From Istiophorus platypterus (Eukaryota > Chordata > Actinopteri > Istiophoriformes > Istiophoridae), in NCBI GenBank assembly GCA_016859345.1, contig CM029122.1, positions 12,319,575-12,383,574 of the forward strand: a stretch of 64,000 bases of DNA, read 5' to 3'. This document shows, in pieces, positions 39,301 to 54,300 of this stretch; within the stretch, counting starts at the first letter, position 1; each line of letters begins with the position of its first letter. The notes under the pieces were generated by a model. The model was not told the origin of the DNA. It ran no database searches and worked only from the letters and a program-made list of their open reading frames with translations. Made by a program: the position numbers and the translations under genes.

Positions 39301-42300
39301 GAGCAACACCATAAATTAGAGCAGACAAATCAATAGAGGAATTATTAAAAGAAAGGATCTGGACTCTGCTTAAGGGATCAGAATGATAAGATTGCTTTGC
39401 AGTAATGACAAAGGAGCTGGATACCTCCTGCAGGTGGATGTTATCCAAGTCATGGGGGCTGCGCACTGCCTGCACCATCCAGCTCTCTGGTGTGATCATA
39501 TTCAGGGTGAGGAGTGGAGATTGTGGGAGCTCCAGGAAGCGGGCAACTGGTCCTGGAGACACTGTGTCGTTGGCCAAGAAAGCAACATCAGGCTCTAAGA
39601 CAAAGCGGTAAAAGCTGCGAAAACAGACAAACAAGAGATGATTCAAAATTTAAGGGCATGCCAATTAACTGCAAATTAACATAATATCAAACAGCAGAGA
39701 GGAGAATTGCAAGACCTCAAATGGTGTATATGTTGCAGGACTTTTTGCCACTGGTCTGAGACAGTGCTTCAATATAACAAACACACTGTGCACAAAAATG
39801 ATGACATGTTGTGCAACAGATTCTTTTCTAGGACAGACGAGATGGGCTCTATTGTGACAGTTGGGTATATACAATCGCTTCAAAGTGAGGAAATCTAATG
39901 CTATTACTGCCAGTGGTCCAGCAGTCTGTGCAACAGAATTATCCCCTTCCTCCATTACAACTCAGAGTTGTCAAAGAGGCCAGCTCCGGGCTAATCTTTA
40001 TGCTAATTGCTCTTCCTCAGTGTCCCATCTGACATAAGGAGTCATAATGAGCATAGATGACGTGGCAAATGATAAACATTACCAATGCTAATTCTTTTTA
40101 AATAGAATGCCTTTGTATCCGCAAATCTATGTTTATACATTCTTTATTCAAAGGGAGATTTCTATAAACTTAATTCCCACCACAGCAGCCATGTTTCTGG
40201 GGACCAAAACAGGGCGGTTAAAGAGGGGTTCTTGACCTTAGGGGTAAGATGGGAGCTGCTACCACAACATAGGAAGGTGTTGAGGGAAAGCTTGTAGTTA
40301 AGGAGGAGAGACCAAGCACACCAGGGGAAAAACAGTCTTCATTCAATTGGTTCTATTTAGAGATGACCAATTCTTCAAAAGAAGAAAAGTGAGGGAAAGA
40401 TGAGCAGCCCTGTGGCCTCAGTCTTTCCACTTACTTCTGTCTTACCACTATGAGAAGTATAAACGTGAATAAAATGAACCCACTGAAGCTGAACAGGGTT
40501 CATGTCCACCTACTGACAGGAGTATGTCAGTAGGGTGGGCTGTAAGATTTCCAAGCAGGAAAGTTGTAACTCTGTGATTACAAACTTTGTCTGCTGTTTT
40601 AAACTAGATGTCAATATCAAGATGTTGATGATTAAAGTCAGAAAAACCAAAAGAAGCTCCATTATCCTATTTTCCCAAAAGTTTCAGAGGGCTGACCAAG
40701 TGTTCAGTTTTCCGGCTATTAAAAGTCTGCACTCTTCTAATGTATTCATATTTTCACTGACTAAATATGAAGATGGTGCTTTAAGAAATTAATCATCAAC
40801 CAAAAACATTTCATTTACAAAGACTGGTAACACAGAATGTGTCTGCACTGTGATATACTGGACTAGTGAACTAGTTGGTAGCAGCTTGATTGCAGACATC
40901 AAGCTTATTTATCTCTCTGAAAATATCATGCAGCCATTTTTGTAAATTAAAGGCAAATGTCAGCCAGGGGGACAGGAAGAGTGATGGGTTGGGAGGAGGG
41001 AACTTTTGAGTGATTTGTGAGGGAAGAGTTATTTCCATGAGTTCAATTCCAACTGATCTCTACAGAGGTTATTAAAGGTTATAAATTGTCCATCTAAAGT
41101 GAATGCACACTTCCTGGAAATTTTCTGACATTTGGTAAGGAAAAGAAACACAGAAACACAAACCCAAAAACATTTGACTCATTTAAATTTAATAGCACTA
41201 CAATTGACTCAACCTGGAACCAATTAAAAGAGAAAACATCCCAAAGGAGTGAACTAATGTTCACACAGTGGCATGAATGTTCATAGACAATTTCAACCTT
41301 TCATTTATGCAGTTGTTTTTTTTGTTTGTTTGGGATTTTTTACTTTGTTGTTTTTACTGCATTGCTTGAGCTGCAACAGTGCAAGCTGTAAGCAATTTAA
41401 CCAGAGATGCAAGGGGAGGCCCAAAGCAATAAGGTGCTGTTATTAAGCAGATTGCATCTGTGCAGTATAATCTTACAAAGGGAAGGAGCGAGGCAGAGAT
41501 GCTAACTCTGCAGTGGTCAGAGGATACACAAACAAGCCAAACAGGAAAATTTAATTACTGTTGGAGCTAGAGCTTACCTCTTGAGGGGCATATCGGACAA
41601 CTTGGCCCTGCAATTCATAAACACCTGCAGTCTCACATTGACCACTTGATTGAGCACCTGCAGGAGTCACAGAAGAGGAAACCTTGCTAGAAATCAGGAG
41701 CAAAGTAGGTTGAGACCAGCACAGAGACCAACACACAAGCCATTCGCTGAGCAAAAGCACTGAAGGCAGCTTATAGTTTCACTGCCCATTACTCTCACTA
41801 TACTGGGTTTAAGAGGATTCTCAAATGGCAAAGCACTGACATAGTTGCATAACATCTTTCATGATTTAACACTGGTCAAAAAAATAATGAGCCAGTGGTT
41901 ACAGGCACAGTAAGCTGCCTTCCTCACCACCAGTTGTGATGTTGATATGCTGGCATCATACTTTCTACTGCATGTTGCAGTAGACAACTAAAGTATATAT
42001 CGCAAACAACAGCTACTGAAGGTGACTGTCTCACTGGCTGTCTGTAAAGACACTGAGTCATATTTTCAAAAAAATGTATAAGCCCCCTATCAGCAAAGGA
42101 AGCTACACAGTATCTTTCAGAATAAATAAAGTGCATAGAATAATGCGACCATGAAACATTTGATCATAAAATCGACTTGAGAATGGGGGGGGGGCAAATT
42201 CTACTGTAACTTTTGCACTTTGTTAAGCTTTGTGTTTCTGTATGTCCCCTTTCAGTGCATGTGATCTTAAGGTGTCCTTGCTATATTACAAATCAATGGA

Positions 42301-45300
42301 GAAAAGAAGAAAAGAAGAAAAAAGAAGAATACATCTTACAAGCAGCAGAGGGGACATCTTCTGTGCCTGCCTAGTGAGGGGGTCAACGATGGCTACCACA
42401 TCATAGAACACCTCGTTTTCACGTGGGGAGAGATGGAGTATACTGAGGAGAACAACACACACCAAAGTGAATTCAGCAGCACAAGGTTATACAACACTTA
42501 TTCAGCAGAACTCCAAATCAAAAGATTTGCCTTTCTGCACTGCTTGAAATGATGGAATAGCAATTTTCAGATCCAGTGTAACAAAAGGAGAGTGACACTT
42601 AAGAACCAACAGGACTGTAAACAAGAAAAAAAAACATTGCCCACCTGTGGCTGTCTTTGATAAATTGGACATCCCTCCTGACCTCTCCTTTGGGGGCTGC
42701 AGTTAAGAGGGCATCAACTTTCATGACTAAGTCACTGGTGCTGAGGGAAAAGAAATGTAGCCTGGTCAGTCCATCATTTATTAACGATGCATGTTAGGAG
42801 AGATGTCAACAAGAGCTCACCTAATGTGATGTCAAGGTTTTAACAAGGTGGCCTCATAAATCAAAGCTGGGCTACCTTTTTTGACTAATTTTCCTAGTTT
42901 GAAGGTAGCCTTCAAATTATACTCTCTTTACTGCAGAATGTTTGGTTTTCACATCGCATACAGTGGCTTCAGAAGTATTCAGACCCCTTTAACTTTTGCA
43001 TAATTTATTATGTTGTAGGTTTACTTTCAAATGGATAAAATCAGTCTACTTTCAACAACCCATATCAACAAAGTGAAAATATGTTTTTAGAATTTTTTTT
43101 AGCAAATTTTATTTAAAATCAAAAACTGAAATCTAATTTACAAGAAGTATTCAGACCTTTAGATCAGTACTATGTAGAAGCCCATTTAGCAGAAAGTACA
43201 GCTTCAGCTCTTCTTGGGTAAGTCTCTACAAGCTTTGCACATCTGGATTTGTGCAGTTCATCCCATTCTTTCTTTAACATCCTCTCAAGCTCTATCAGAC
43301 TGGATGGGAAGCATCTGTGAACTGCTGTGTTCAGGTCTCTCCTACAATGTTCTATGCAGTTTAGGCCTGGGCTTTGGCTGCGCCACGTAAGAATCATCAG
43401 AAACTTGTCCTGAAGCCATTCCGGCATTGTCCTGGCTATGTGCTTTGGGACATTGTTGTACTGAAAGGTAAATCATCACTGAAGTCTCAGGTCTCATGCA
43501 CTCTGGAGCAGGTTTTCTTCTAGGACCGGTCTGTATTTAGCTTCCTTCAATATTCCCTTAATTCTGATCAGTCTCCCTCTCCCTGCTGCTGAGAAGCCTC
43601 CCTCTGCATTAAGCTGCCACCACCATGATCCAAGGTAGAGATGGTATTAGCCAGCTGCTATGCAGTGCCTGTTTCTGCCAGACAAAGTGTTTGGAGTTCT
43701 GCCCAAAGGGCTCAATTTTTGTCTCATCACACCAGAGAATCTTTTCTCTCATGCTCTCAGAGTCCTGAATGTTGAATGCTGTTCGGAAAACTCCATGCAG
43801 GCTTTCATATGCATTTTACTCACACTAGCTTCCATCTAGCCACTCTATCATAAAGCCCTTATTGAAAGAGTGCTGCTTAGATGATCGTCCATCCGGCAGT
43901 TTCTCCCATTTCTGTGGAGGATTACTGAAGCTGTTAGAGTGACTGCAGGGTTCTTAGTCACCTCCCAGACCAAGGCCCTTCTTGGCCTTTTTAACAGTTT
44001 GGCCAGATGGCCAACTCTAGGAAAACATGGTAAAGGTGGCTCCACACTTCTCCCATTCCATGATCATTGAGACCACTGTGCTCCTGGGAACACTCAAAAA
44101 TGATTTTATACCCTTGGCTTAATCTATACATAGCCACAATTTTATCATGTGTATATATATAAAAAACATTTTTACTATGTCATTATGAATTAGAGTATAG
44201 ATTAAAGGGCAAAAATAGCAATTTGAGATATTTAAAAATTAATCTACAACACAAAGTGTGGAAAAAGTGAACACTCTCTAAAGCCACTGTAGATAAGAGG
44301 ATTCTTTGTTTATAAATCATTCCAGACAAACATGATACATATTGGTCAAAAGGATGCTCAAATTTCAATCAGAATAAGTTAAGGGAAAAAGGAAGAACAT
44401 TTTGTGTCAAATAACAAGGCTCAAAAAAATTAGAACATACTGCTTTGGCTTCATCCCCATCTGTTTAACATTGGCTTTAACTTTCTCTGCAGAACCACTC
44501 CTTGTAATCTTCTCCAGCAAATGGAAATCCTCCACAGTGAATTCTTCCTGCTCCTCAAATGGACCAAGGATCTAACATGGAGAAAATACTGCAGTCAGAA
44601 CCAGACATTTCCAATTTCAATCTCAGCATGTATTATTTACTACTTTCCAGGGGGGTGTTAAATGTAATGTGATTGTAACACAGTGTTTTATCCACTTAAA
44701 GTCATCGTATTCAGTGATGTGCTTTCCTCCTTTCTATTTTGGGAACAGAGCCCTGCCAATGCAGCAGAGGAATGTAAAAGGATATTAATTGTTACAGCCA
44801 TCTCAAAGGCTGGCCTCTTCATCCGTAACTGTCAGCATCGCTGCTGCTGAGGCATCAGTCATCAGCTCTCTGCACACATACAGTCAGCAGATACACAGAC
44901 ACTCACACAAACACACTCATGGTGCTGTTTGTGCCACCTGTGACCTTTGAGAAACAGACATCATGCTGATTTAACAGTACTAAGGAAGCACTCTGAAAAC
45001 ACTAGAGGGGAATCCTACTCCACTGTTGCAAATAATACCAGCAGCATTTAACCAACGCTTATCCTCTCTGACAATGTAACGTAGTCTATTCTACTTTTTA
45101 TGCAGAAATCTGTGTTCGTAGGAATATTAGCGAACTGTATTGGAGTTGAAATCCACTCACCCTGCCATTGCTGATTACTGCCCGCTCTCCAGGATTCAGT
45201 TTCAGGACATCTCGACAGAACAGCTGCTGACTGCGGATAAAATCCACTTCCATCGTGTTGAACTTTTTCTCAAAGGCATCCGCATCCATGCCCTACAGCA

Positions 45301-48300
45301 GAATAACAAAGGTTTTTTTAGGGTGATAGCCAAATTGATTGGGTTATTAATGTACACATTGCTGAAGTATTTGTGATGTGCTGAATAGTCCAATAAACTA
45401 GCTCAAGGACGATTCTCCTGTTATGATCTGTCCAAAACAAAATCTGAGTGATGGAATGGTGTAAGGAATGATGCATTAGAAAAATATTCACAATATCATT
45501 GGTGGCCTACATCAGTGCAATCACTGCAGTTTTCAAACATTCCAATGTTTCAGCCAGAGGTATGGGCTGTCAGAAATGCACATGTGTGGAAATTAGATCA
45601 ATCAATTTGTAATTAATCTAACAAACTCTTAATTATGCCTCTGCCATTTTTGTCTATAACAAATTAGGTGTGGGAGTGTGGATGGTTCGTGGAGTCAGGT
45701 TATTAGTTTCTCTAACAATTCCCTCCTCAGGAGAACAGGTGAAATACCAATAATGTCAGCACAATCCAGTCAGCAAGTCTGTCTGCCAGCCAATAATAAA
45801 CTCATATCCCTTGACTCTGGGTCTCAACTCACACAGCCACCTCCTACCTATATGCTATTTCCAGGCATCATCTCCCCATTGTTTAAGGCTGGTATAGGTG
45901 CAGGGCATTTGGTTATGGATGGTCCCAAATGTAACCTGTGCTATATGACTTATTCTGATGTGAGAGATGGGAGCTCTCCTGTCAGCTGATTTATTGATTA
46001 GTGCCTGAGAATTTGTTTTATTATGTGCAATGCTGCATGGGAGGACACCGCACAATACAACAGAGTTCTGTAAGATGTCTACAACTATACTAGTGGTTGT
46101 AGACAGCTTACAGCAGCAGAGTGATGGTCAGGCTTGGTTGAACACATGTTGCTCACAAAACCTGGAATGGTAAGCAGGAGCTAGACTATTCATCAGGTCC
46201 TAGAGACAAGGTTTCAACCAGTGGTTTTTACTTAAAGATTCTGAGTGTGGTGCCTGCCTCATGTTGGCCCCTGTGACAGATCAAGCAGAACTGACAGTGA
46301 GTAGGCTTCTTGGCTTGGTATCCACAGACTGTGGGGCATCATGCATGCTCTAAATGTATTCTGTTGGCTGATGTTCAGGAGAGGAATGAGAAGTTGGGCT
46401 CATCAATCACTATTTTCCCCAACTCTGCACTTAAATCAAGAAAGCAGGGACAGCCAAATCTCTGCAAGTGGTTATATCCAACCTTTGTTTTTATAGTTTT
46501 TACCATTATGCTCATCATGCTCATCACTTATATCAGTGAAAAGCAGAATTTTTCCCATATCGCAAATATACCTTTCACTGACACATTTGAGACAACCAAC
46601 CTAAAATCAAATAATCAAATCAAAAAGCAATTTAATGGCTCATTTTTATCAAAGTAACTCTCCCACTCTAGTCCTGTATACTATCAGGCTGGGGAATATG
46701 ACACTATGAGACGATATAAATTTATCAGGCCTGGGAGCTTTGCTACACTATATATACAGCTGTCCCTTTAATATCTCTAGTGTTGCAAATCAATGAGCCA
46801 GGTTGTTAAATGGAAGTATTGGATTTATAAGATTTAGCCTCAAAGAGATGAAGTACGATGATTTATCAGGTACTTCTTACATAGTTACAGCGTAATACAC
46901 ACATTTCCATTTGATTATTTTATTATTTTAGATGGTTTATAAAGTGAATTTTCATAAAAAATAGGATACCACATTATATATCAATAACACAATACACAAT
47001 TAAATATACCATGACAAAAGATTTTTCATGGCCTGATGGCACGTCACTTGCGGATTTTATACACTTTATTTTACACAAATAATACTCCTGCAGTGTTTCT
47101 ATGCTTCCTAGTTTACTTAGCAGGCCATGGATCTTCTAATAAATTCATGTCATGTCAAAGAAGCAAGAAATAGGATTTTGTCACCTCAGCTCAAATGCAT
47201 CCATGCATTTAACACAGCAGATAATGAATTTTAATTTTCTTATAGGTATTGACTGATGGCATCAGAGGATTTCTATGTTTACTGCTAGTGTTAACACACT
47301 TGAGCAATTTTGCAGATAGGAGATATCTAATTCGGACATATTACTTGTAATAATATTGATTTAAACGCTTCTTCTCTGACTCAGTAGGAAAAATGCATGT
47401 TCTAGAACCCCAATATCATATAAATGTGTCATCTTTGGGGTGGCTGCTCAGGAGGTTAAGCAGGTTGTCCACTAATGGTTTGATCCCAAGCTCTGGGTCT
47501 CTGGTCTACATGTCGAAGTGTCCTTGGGCAGACACCTGAATCCAAAATGGCCCCTAATGGCTATGCCATCAGTATTTGTGTGTTTATATGTGCTTGGTGA
47601 ATACAGAAGTAGTCTAAAGCACTTTCAGTGGTCGATAAGACTAGAAAAGTGGTGTTTGAGTGCAGTTCATTTATTATAGTTATACTCCTCACTAATTAGC
47701 TCACACTAATCAAAATAACACAACAAAACTGATGTTTTGACATACTTTAACACTGCAATATGCTCATGTTTCAGTGCAAATATTGAGCTTGACATCCATT
47801 ACTAACAAACAAAACATAACCTTTTTCAATACTTAAGTTTTAGAGATATAAATTAAATATTTCCATTCAATTATTTCTTTGAATTTTTCAAAAGTGTTAA
47901 ATGTTGTCTTAGCAATAGCAGTTATAGAAGAACTTTGCCTAAGTGAAGACTAAATTTGGCAACACTCTGATTTCAAACAATAAACTTTCTGATCAAATCG
48001 TGACTAAACAAAATGATCAATCTGATCATACAATAGATGCCGACTATCAGTTTGCAACTTCTGTTCATACTTGGTGCTTCGATACATTTTGGTCAGTTAA
48101 AAAACTGTAGCTGTAAAGCAGCCTTCAGGATAGGCAAATGTGCACAAATCAATGTCAAATGACAATAATGACAAAACAAGGCCGGGCCACATTTAGTCTC
48201 ATATCACTATCATTAACAAATCAATGTATTGCCGTGTTTGCAATCTGACAAAAAACAATGCATTTTTTAATTGTCCCTTTACCTGCATTAGTAAGTCCTT

Positions 48301-51300
48301 CATCTTAGTCCCTTGCTGGAGGAGCTGGCTGCTTTCCTCTTTCAGGAGTTTTTGTACAAACTCTGCTGCAGCCTTATTCTTCTGGGTGAGGAAAGAGGCC
48401 CAGATAGCCCTGTACAGCACAGTGTTATCTTCGCTGGGCTTTCCACTGGGGTTATCTATCACCCCTACACGCACTCCAGGGCTGGCCTTCTGCTTGTGCG
48501 CACGCACACACATGCACGCACACACGCCCATGCACACACACACACACACACACACAGAGCAGTGATATAATTCACACAGATATCACACATTCTCATATTT
48601 CCAGAAACTGCAGGTGTCACTGAGGAAGAGCACTAGGAGGAGAGCACGTTGAGTGCTTAAAGGTAATAGTACAGGTTTTCATGTTTTACTTATTCTACCA
48701 GAAGATAATCTTTTTTTCATGACAAACAGAAAATACGTACTTGCTGTATTACACCTAATTCATCTGTTGTGTATCAACAGAGAATATTTCATTTAGAGAC
48801 ATCTGTATAGATGATTTTTGTGAGAGCATACAGCATAAAAATTCATTTTCAGGGTAAATTTACTTTTGATTTTTGGTAATAAAAAGAAGGAACTGTCCTC
48901 ATAATAAGTATCTAAACCAGCTCATTGTTATTTGTCGCTTCCGCTTGTACATGATTACAACAATTGCAAGATTGGTCTCAAAGAAAGAAGAATGTGAAAA
49001 ATATTTCAGTCAGCATTCATTCCCTCTGAGAATTGAAGGCTTGTGATTTATAGTCAAGACCAGACAACCTAAATTGTGAGATGAAAGAAAAAGGGGATGA
49101 TACTCACAACATGTTTCAGAGCACTGAGCAACAGCTTTCTTCCTGAAACCCTCTCGAAATCTCCAGCTACCCACATGGTCACGGTACTCATCCCATCTAC
49201 ATCTGAGGTAAAAGAGCAAAAACTCTAAGGTGAACTAAAGTCATATCACACTGCATTCAATTTAAGAATCCTATTATTATTTATTCTAACCAGTGGCCGT
49301 AAGATTATGGTCGAAAAAAGCTGTTATGCTGCTGTACGTTGAAGGTTCCTGGATTTTTTAATACAACAGATACACACCCAGTGTCCAATTTATTGGGTAC
49401 ATCTTTTTTATTCTGGACAGGAACCTCTTTGACCCCAGAGTACTCAGAATTATTTTTGGCATTGATTCAGCATGGTGCTGGAAACATTCCCTAGAGTTTC
49501 TGCCCCACATTGACAAAACAGTGTCACACAGATGCTGCAAAGTTGTTTGCTGCACATTCATGCTGCGAATTTCCCATCCCACCACATCCCAAAAGTGTTC
49601 TATCAATTTGAGCTCTGGTGACCAGAGCCCACTTAAGTATACTGCACTTATTGTCTTTTTGGTGGAACCAGCTTGATATGATCTGTGCTTTATGACCTGG
49701 CTCACCATTACACCACTGGCATGAACCACGTACAGAAGGCAAAACGGATCCATGAACTCCTGTTGTTTAAACCATATTCTGAACCTTCAATCTACATGGT
49801 GCAAAAATTGATCATTTACATTTTTTTAAGACTAGAGGATGTTTTCCAATTTTCTACTGTACAGTTTTGGTGCGCTAATGTGAAGCCCAGTGTGGTCTGC
49901 TGATGTAGCCCATCTACTTCAAACTTTGACATAATGTCTTTTTCAGGGATGCTTTTCTGCATAAGTATGTTGTAACATGTGGTTATTAGAGTTATTCTCA
50001 CCTCCCAGTCAGCTTGAACAAGTTCATTCACCATTCTCCACTGACTTCTCCCATTAAAAAGACATTTTCCCACATAGAAATGTTGTTCAGTCAACAACCC
50101 CATCTGGCACCAACAATAATTCCATGGTCAAAGTCATTTAGATCCCATTTGCTCCCCATTCAGATGTCTAGTCTGGACAACACCTGAAGTTCTTGACCCT
50201 GTCTGCATGCTTCTATGCAATTAATTACTACCACATGATTTGCTGATTAGGTATTTGCATTAGGAAGCTGGGATATAGGTGTACTAAATTTTACTAAAAG
50301 TACAATCAAAGCAACAGTGGAAGAAAAATGTATTTTTGGAATCACATGCTAATAGTCATGAATTTATTTATAGATTTTAGAATTTCCTCAGAAATAAATG
50401 TAAATTTGTATAATCAAAATATTTTAATAAATGTCAAAGAATTGTAAACAAAAGAAAAGAAAAAAAAACAGGAAAAAAACACACTTAATAATGAAATAAT
50501 ACAAATACAAACTGTTGCCCAGACACGGTTTTTGCCACTATTCACTAGAATATGGCTGCAGAGCCTTTGGCAACAATGACAGACACTAAACATTTCTTGT
50601 AGCCATCTAGAAGATTCTTGCACCTGTTTGCTGGTAGGTTCTGCCACTCTTCCACTGCTATGCGTTAAAGCTCTTAAGTTTGCAGGATTTCTTTTTGCAA
50701 TGGCAGATTTCAGCTCTCTCTAAAAGTTTTTAATAAGATTAAGCTCTGGACTCAGTGCTGGCCAGTTTAAAACAGGGTCTTTCTTTTTCAACCATTCTTT
50801 TGTGGTGCTGGATGTGCATTTTAGGTCATTGTCCTGCTGAAAGAACCAAGACGTTTACCTCAAACCTAGTGCTCTGATAATGGGTGCACATTTTGCTCTA
50901 AAATGCCTTGATAATCATCTGATTTCTTCATTTCTTTGATACATTCAATGCCCCAGAGTACCAGAGCTAGCAAAGCAGACCCACAGTATGATAGACCCTC
51001 AACCATATTTAATGTAGATAGGCTTTTCTTTTCCTCATGGACTTAACTTCGTCACCTATAAACAAACTGAAGCACTGCATTTCAACTTTCCATTTGCCCT
51101 TGGAACCCTACTTGGTTTAGTATGTGTGTTTTTCATTTTGTTTGAGAAACTTTAAATTTATCAAAAGGGACCTGATAATATGGTCAGGCGTACATTTAAT
51201 GTTGAACATTTTTATATCACTACATGATAGCATTCTTTTGCTACTGTTCAGAAACTTCTGATATTTTATTAAATATTCTGGTATTTTTGAAGATATTCCT

Positions 51301-54300
51301 GTTTTTTTTACTTAAAATTCAGGGGTCCAATAATTTCAACCACAACAGTGCGCAGCTTTTAGAGAGTTAGTTATCCTTTCGAAGAGTCTTCTCTGGTTAC
51401 TCACTGATGAAATTGAGAAGGAAAATGAAGCACAGTTGTTACAGTGGAGGTTCAGTTTGTGTGTGAGAGGTGAGAAAGAATTAAACATCTGGCAGAGAGC
51501 GGAGTATATTAGAGGAGAAGTGTGCCACCTGTCATAGTTATTTTCCTGCCAGTTAATCACTGAGTCCGAAAAGTAGGCAGTCAAACGGTCAGCTAGTCCA
51601 CAGAGGCAGGATGGAAATCAGCCTCCTCAGCCTCACTAAGACACCCACACTCTGGGCCTGAGCTGTGAAATGCAGCTCTGATGACCATTTAGACTGCTGG
51701 CTGAAAGCCAGTAAGCAGACCCAGCAATTATCTTGCTGGAGGCACAGCCTGCTTGCCTCATCAAAGGTCAATTTCACTCTTTCATAGATCAGTTCAGTAT
51801 TGTAGGAATCATTTTTTTTTTAGGTACTGCTTGTTTTAAGAATCTTCAACATAGATAAGATGCAAATGCTTGAATTATTTAAACTGCTACAAGTCACTGT
51901 ATTATAGAAAATGGTATAATTTTCACTCATCTGAAATTGTGTTTATTGGGGAAGCAAGGTGGGAAATTACAGGTAATGTCTTACCACTATTTGTAAAGTA
52001 CTTCATTCTTTTGGCCACCACAGCTGTCTTGTCTCTGGCATCCAAGAATGAAAACATAGTTGTGTCTTCCCAATCATCTACAACTGCAAAGCAGGGAAGA
52101 AAAGTAAAAATATGAGAAGGATATAGATGGTGAATTAATATTGGATGTTGATGAAAAGTAGCACAGGTCACCTGGCGTGGCAGTGAAGTCAAGATACTTT
52201 CTATCAGTGCTTAGGATAAGAGGGTTCATCCTGGGAACCACATTGGCCTGTTCCATTAGATAGTCCACCACATCTGAGCCCTCAGTCAACTGACCCTGTA
52301 GGGAGAGGAAAAAATAGGTGAGAATGTCATTGAGAAAATCAATATAGAATATATTGATCTTGCGTATGCCCTACATGTGATCAGTTAACATGCACTGAAG
52401 TTTAAGCATGTATATGACTGCAGATTGTTCAAATGCAAGGCACATGTTGTGCCATCTAAAAGAAGAAAATTGGCTTTTGATCAATTACTTAATACGACTT
52501 TAATTATTAAATTATGATGATGAACAGTATCAGCCCATCATCTATCTTATACTCCGCTTCTGTCATAAACCAGTTTTTACACAGAGATCATTAAATTTTT
52601 TTTAAATCCAAATCCAATACTTCACAGCAGAAAGCGATGTATTATATCGCAGTTTCTGTGTTTCATTATGTTTCTTTACTTAACTTCTCAAAGAGAGTTG
52701 ACTTTAACAAAAGGCTAATATCTGGCAAACAGTAACCCCAGGTTAGTATGTGAACTATTGCTTTTATGCACTATAAGCATGAACCAAGTGTCACTGGTAA
52801 AGTTCTTCAGTGTTTGTCCACTCATGTATGTGTTCAAATTTAAATGTTCTACTACACTGTACAAAAATAAACTCTGTTAGGTTGAATATGAAGAGTGTGT
52901 CTCTGGTACAGATATGTCGTACCATAAAGACAGCTCTCTGGAAGGTGGTGGTAGTGTCCATTATGCGCTGGAGGATGATGGTCTCCAGTTCATCTGGGTC
53001 CATCTCCTCTGGGCTCAGAGGAACTCCATTAAATAATGCCAGAGGTAGGGCACCCAGGCCACTCTTTTTGTAGAAGAGGGCACCATCCTGGAACAAATAA
53101 AAAATGTACTAAATCTAGGGCTATTGCTTCAATTTAATTGATGCTCAAGTAATAATACGTTTTTTCCATGAACAACAAGGCAAAAATGGGAACCGCTTAA
53201 TTCCTTACCTTTCTTTTGTCATCATACTCGGATTCTACACCTAGAATCCTTTCAGGACTGGCTTTAGGGAATTTTCTCTTCAGGTAGGCAGTGAGTGTAT
53301 CAACAGAGAGCATCTCCCCTGCATCTACTTTGTTGTACAGCTGTAAGAGAATGGCAAGTCAGAACCAGATTTGAACATCACTGTCCTCAGATCCATGCCA
53401 GTGTCAATAATTTCCAGCTCTGTTTGAAGAGCTGATACCAGGAGCTAAATCCCGTTGACTCATCTTGTTCAATAATGTTTCACACCTTGGGATAACATGA
53501 GAGACAATAAAACAACTGACTTCCAAGGCACTAAAAGATATGAGCTGGCAAGGAGTGCACTTTAGTTATTCTTCAAGAAATGCCTGCTAAAAAAAAACCC
53601 AAAAGATTTATATATGGGATATACTCACTGAGACCATGGACATCAGAGCCTGGGATAAATCGTACTCGTCTGCAATGTAATTCAGTAGTCGGTAAAATCC
53701 AACCCCTGCATCTGAGAAGCCATCAATCTCATCCTTGGTGTTGACAACAAACACAAATCCAATTCTATAAAATAAGGGGCAAAAACAAGTATTCAATTTG
53801 CAGTTGAAATGGGAATCACTACCTGGTAAAGATTATAAATACCAAGAGTGGACCACATAAACAGCTGGTGAGGTATAAGAAATAAGAGCACGAACCTCAA
53901 GGGTATCTTATGCTTGTAGAAAAGCTCTGCTAGTTTCACCAGTTCAACACTTTCTTCTTGTACTGGATCTAGGAACAGCACCTAACAACAAACGTATACT
54001 CAGATATCAGATAGAACTATACATCCTGTCTCAGGCTTTTTTGTAAATCAAAGCAATATAAAGAATTCCAAAAGTACTCTGTGTGCTCTTTTGTGTCAGT
54101 ATGTCTGTCTGTTATGATGGCAAACAACCCACAATTTGAGAAAAAGTAGTTTTGCAGAAGAGTCAAACACATCCAGAAAGCTTCACAGGATTCAGTTAAG
54201 GCAACATAACAACTGTAGTACAATGAAGACTGTCCTCAGTTCCAGTCCCTTCTACTGTCAACTCACCAGGTTGAAGAAATTGCGTCGGATCTGACGAATG

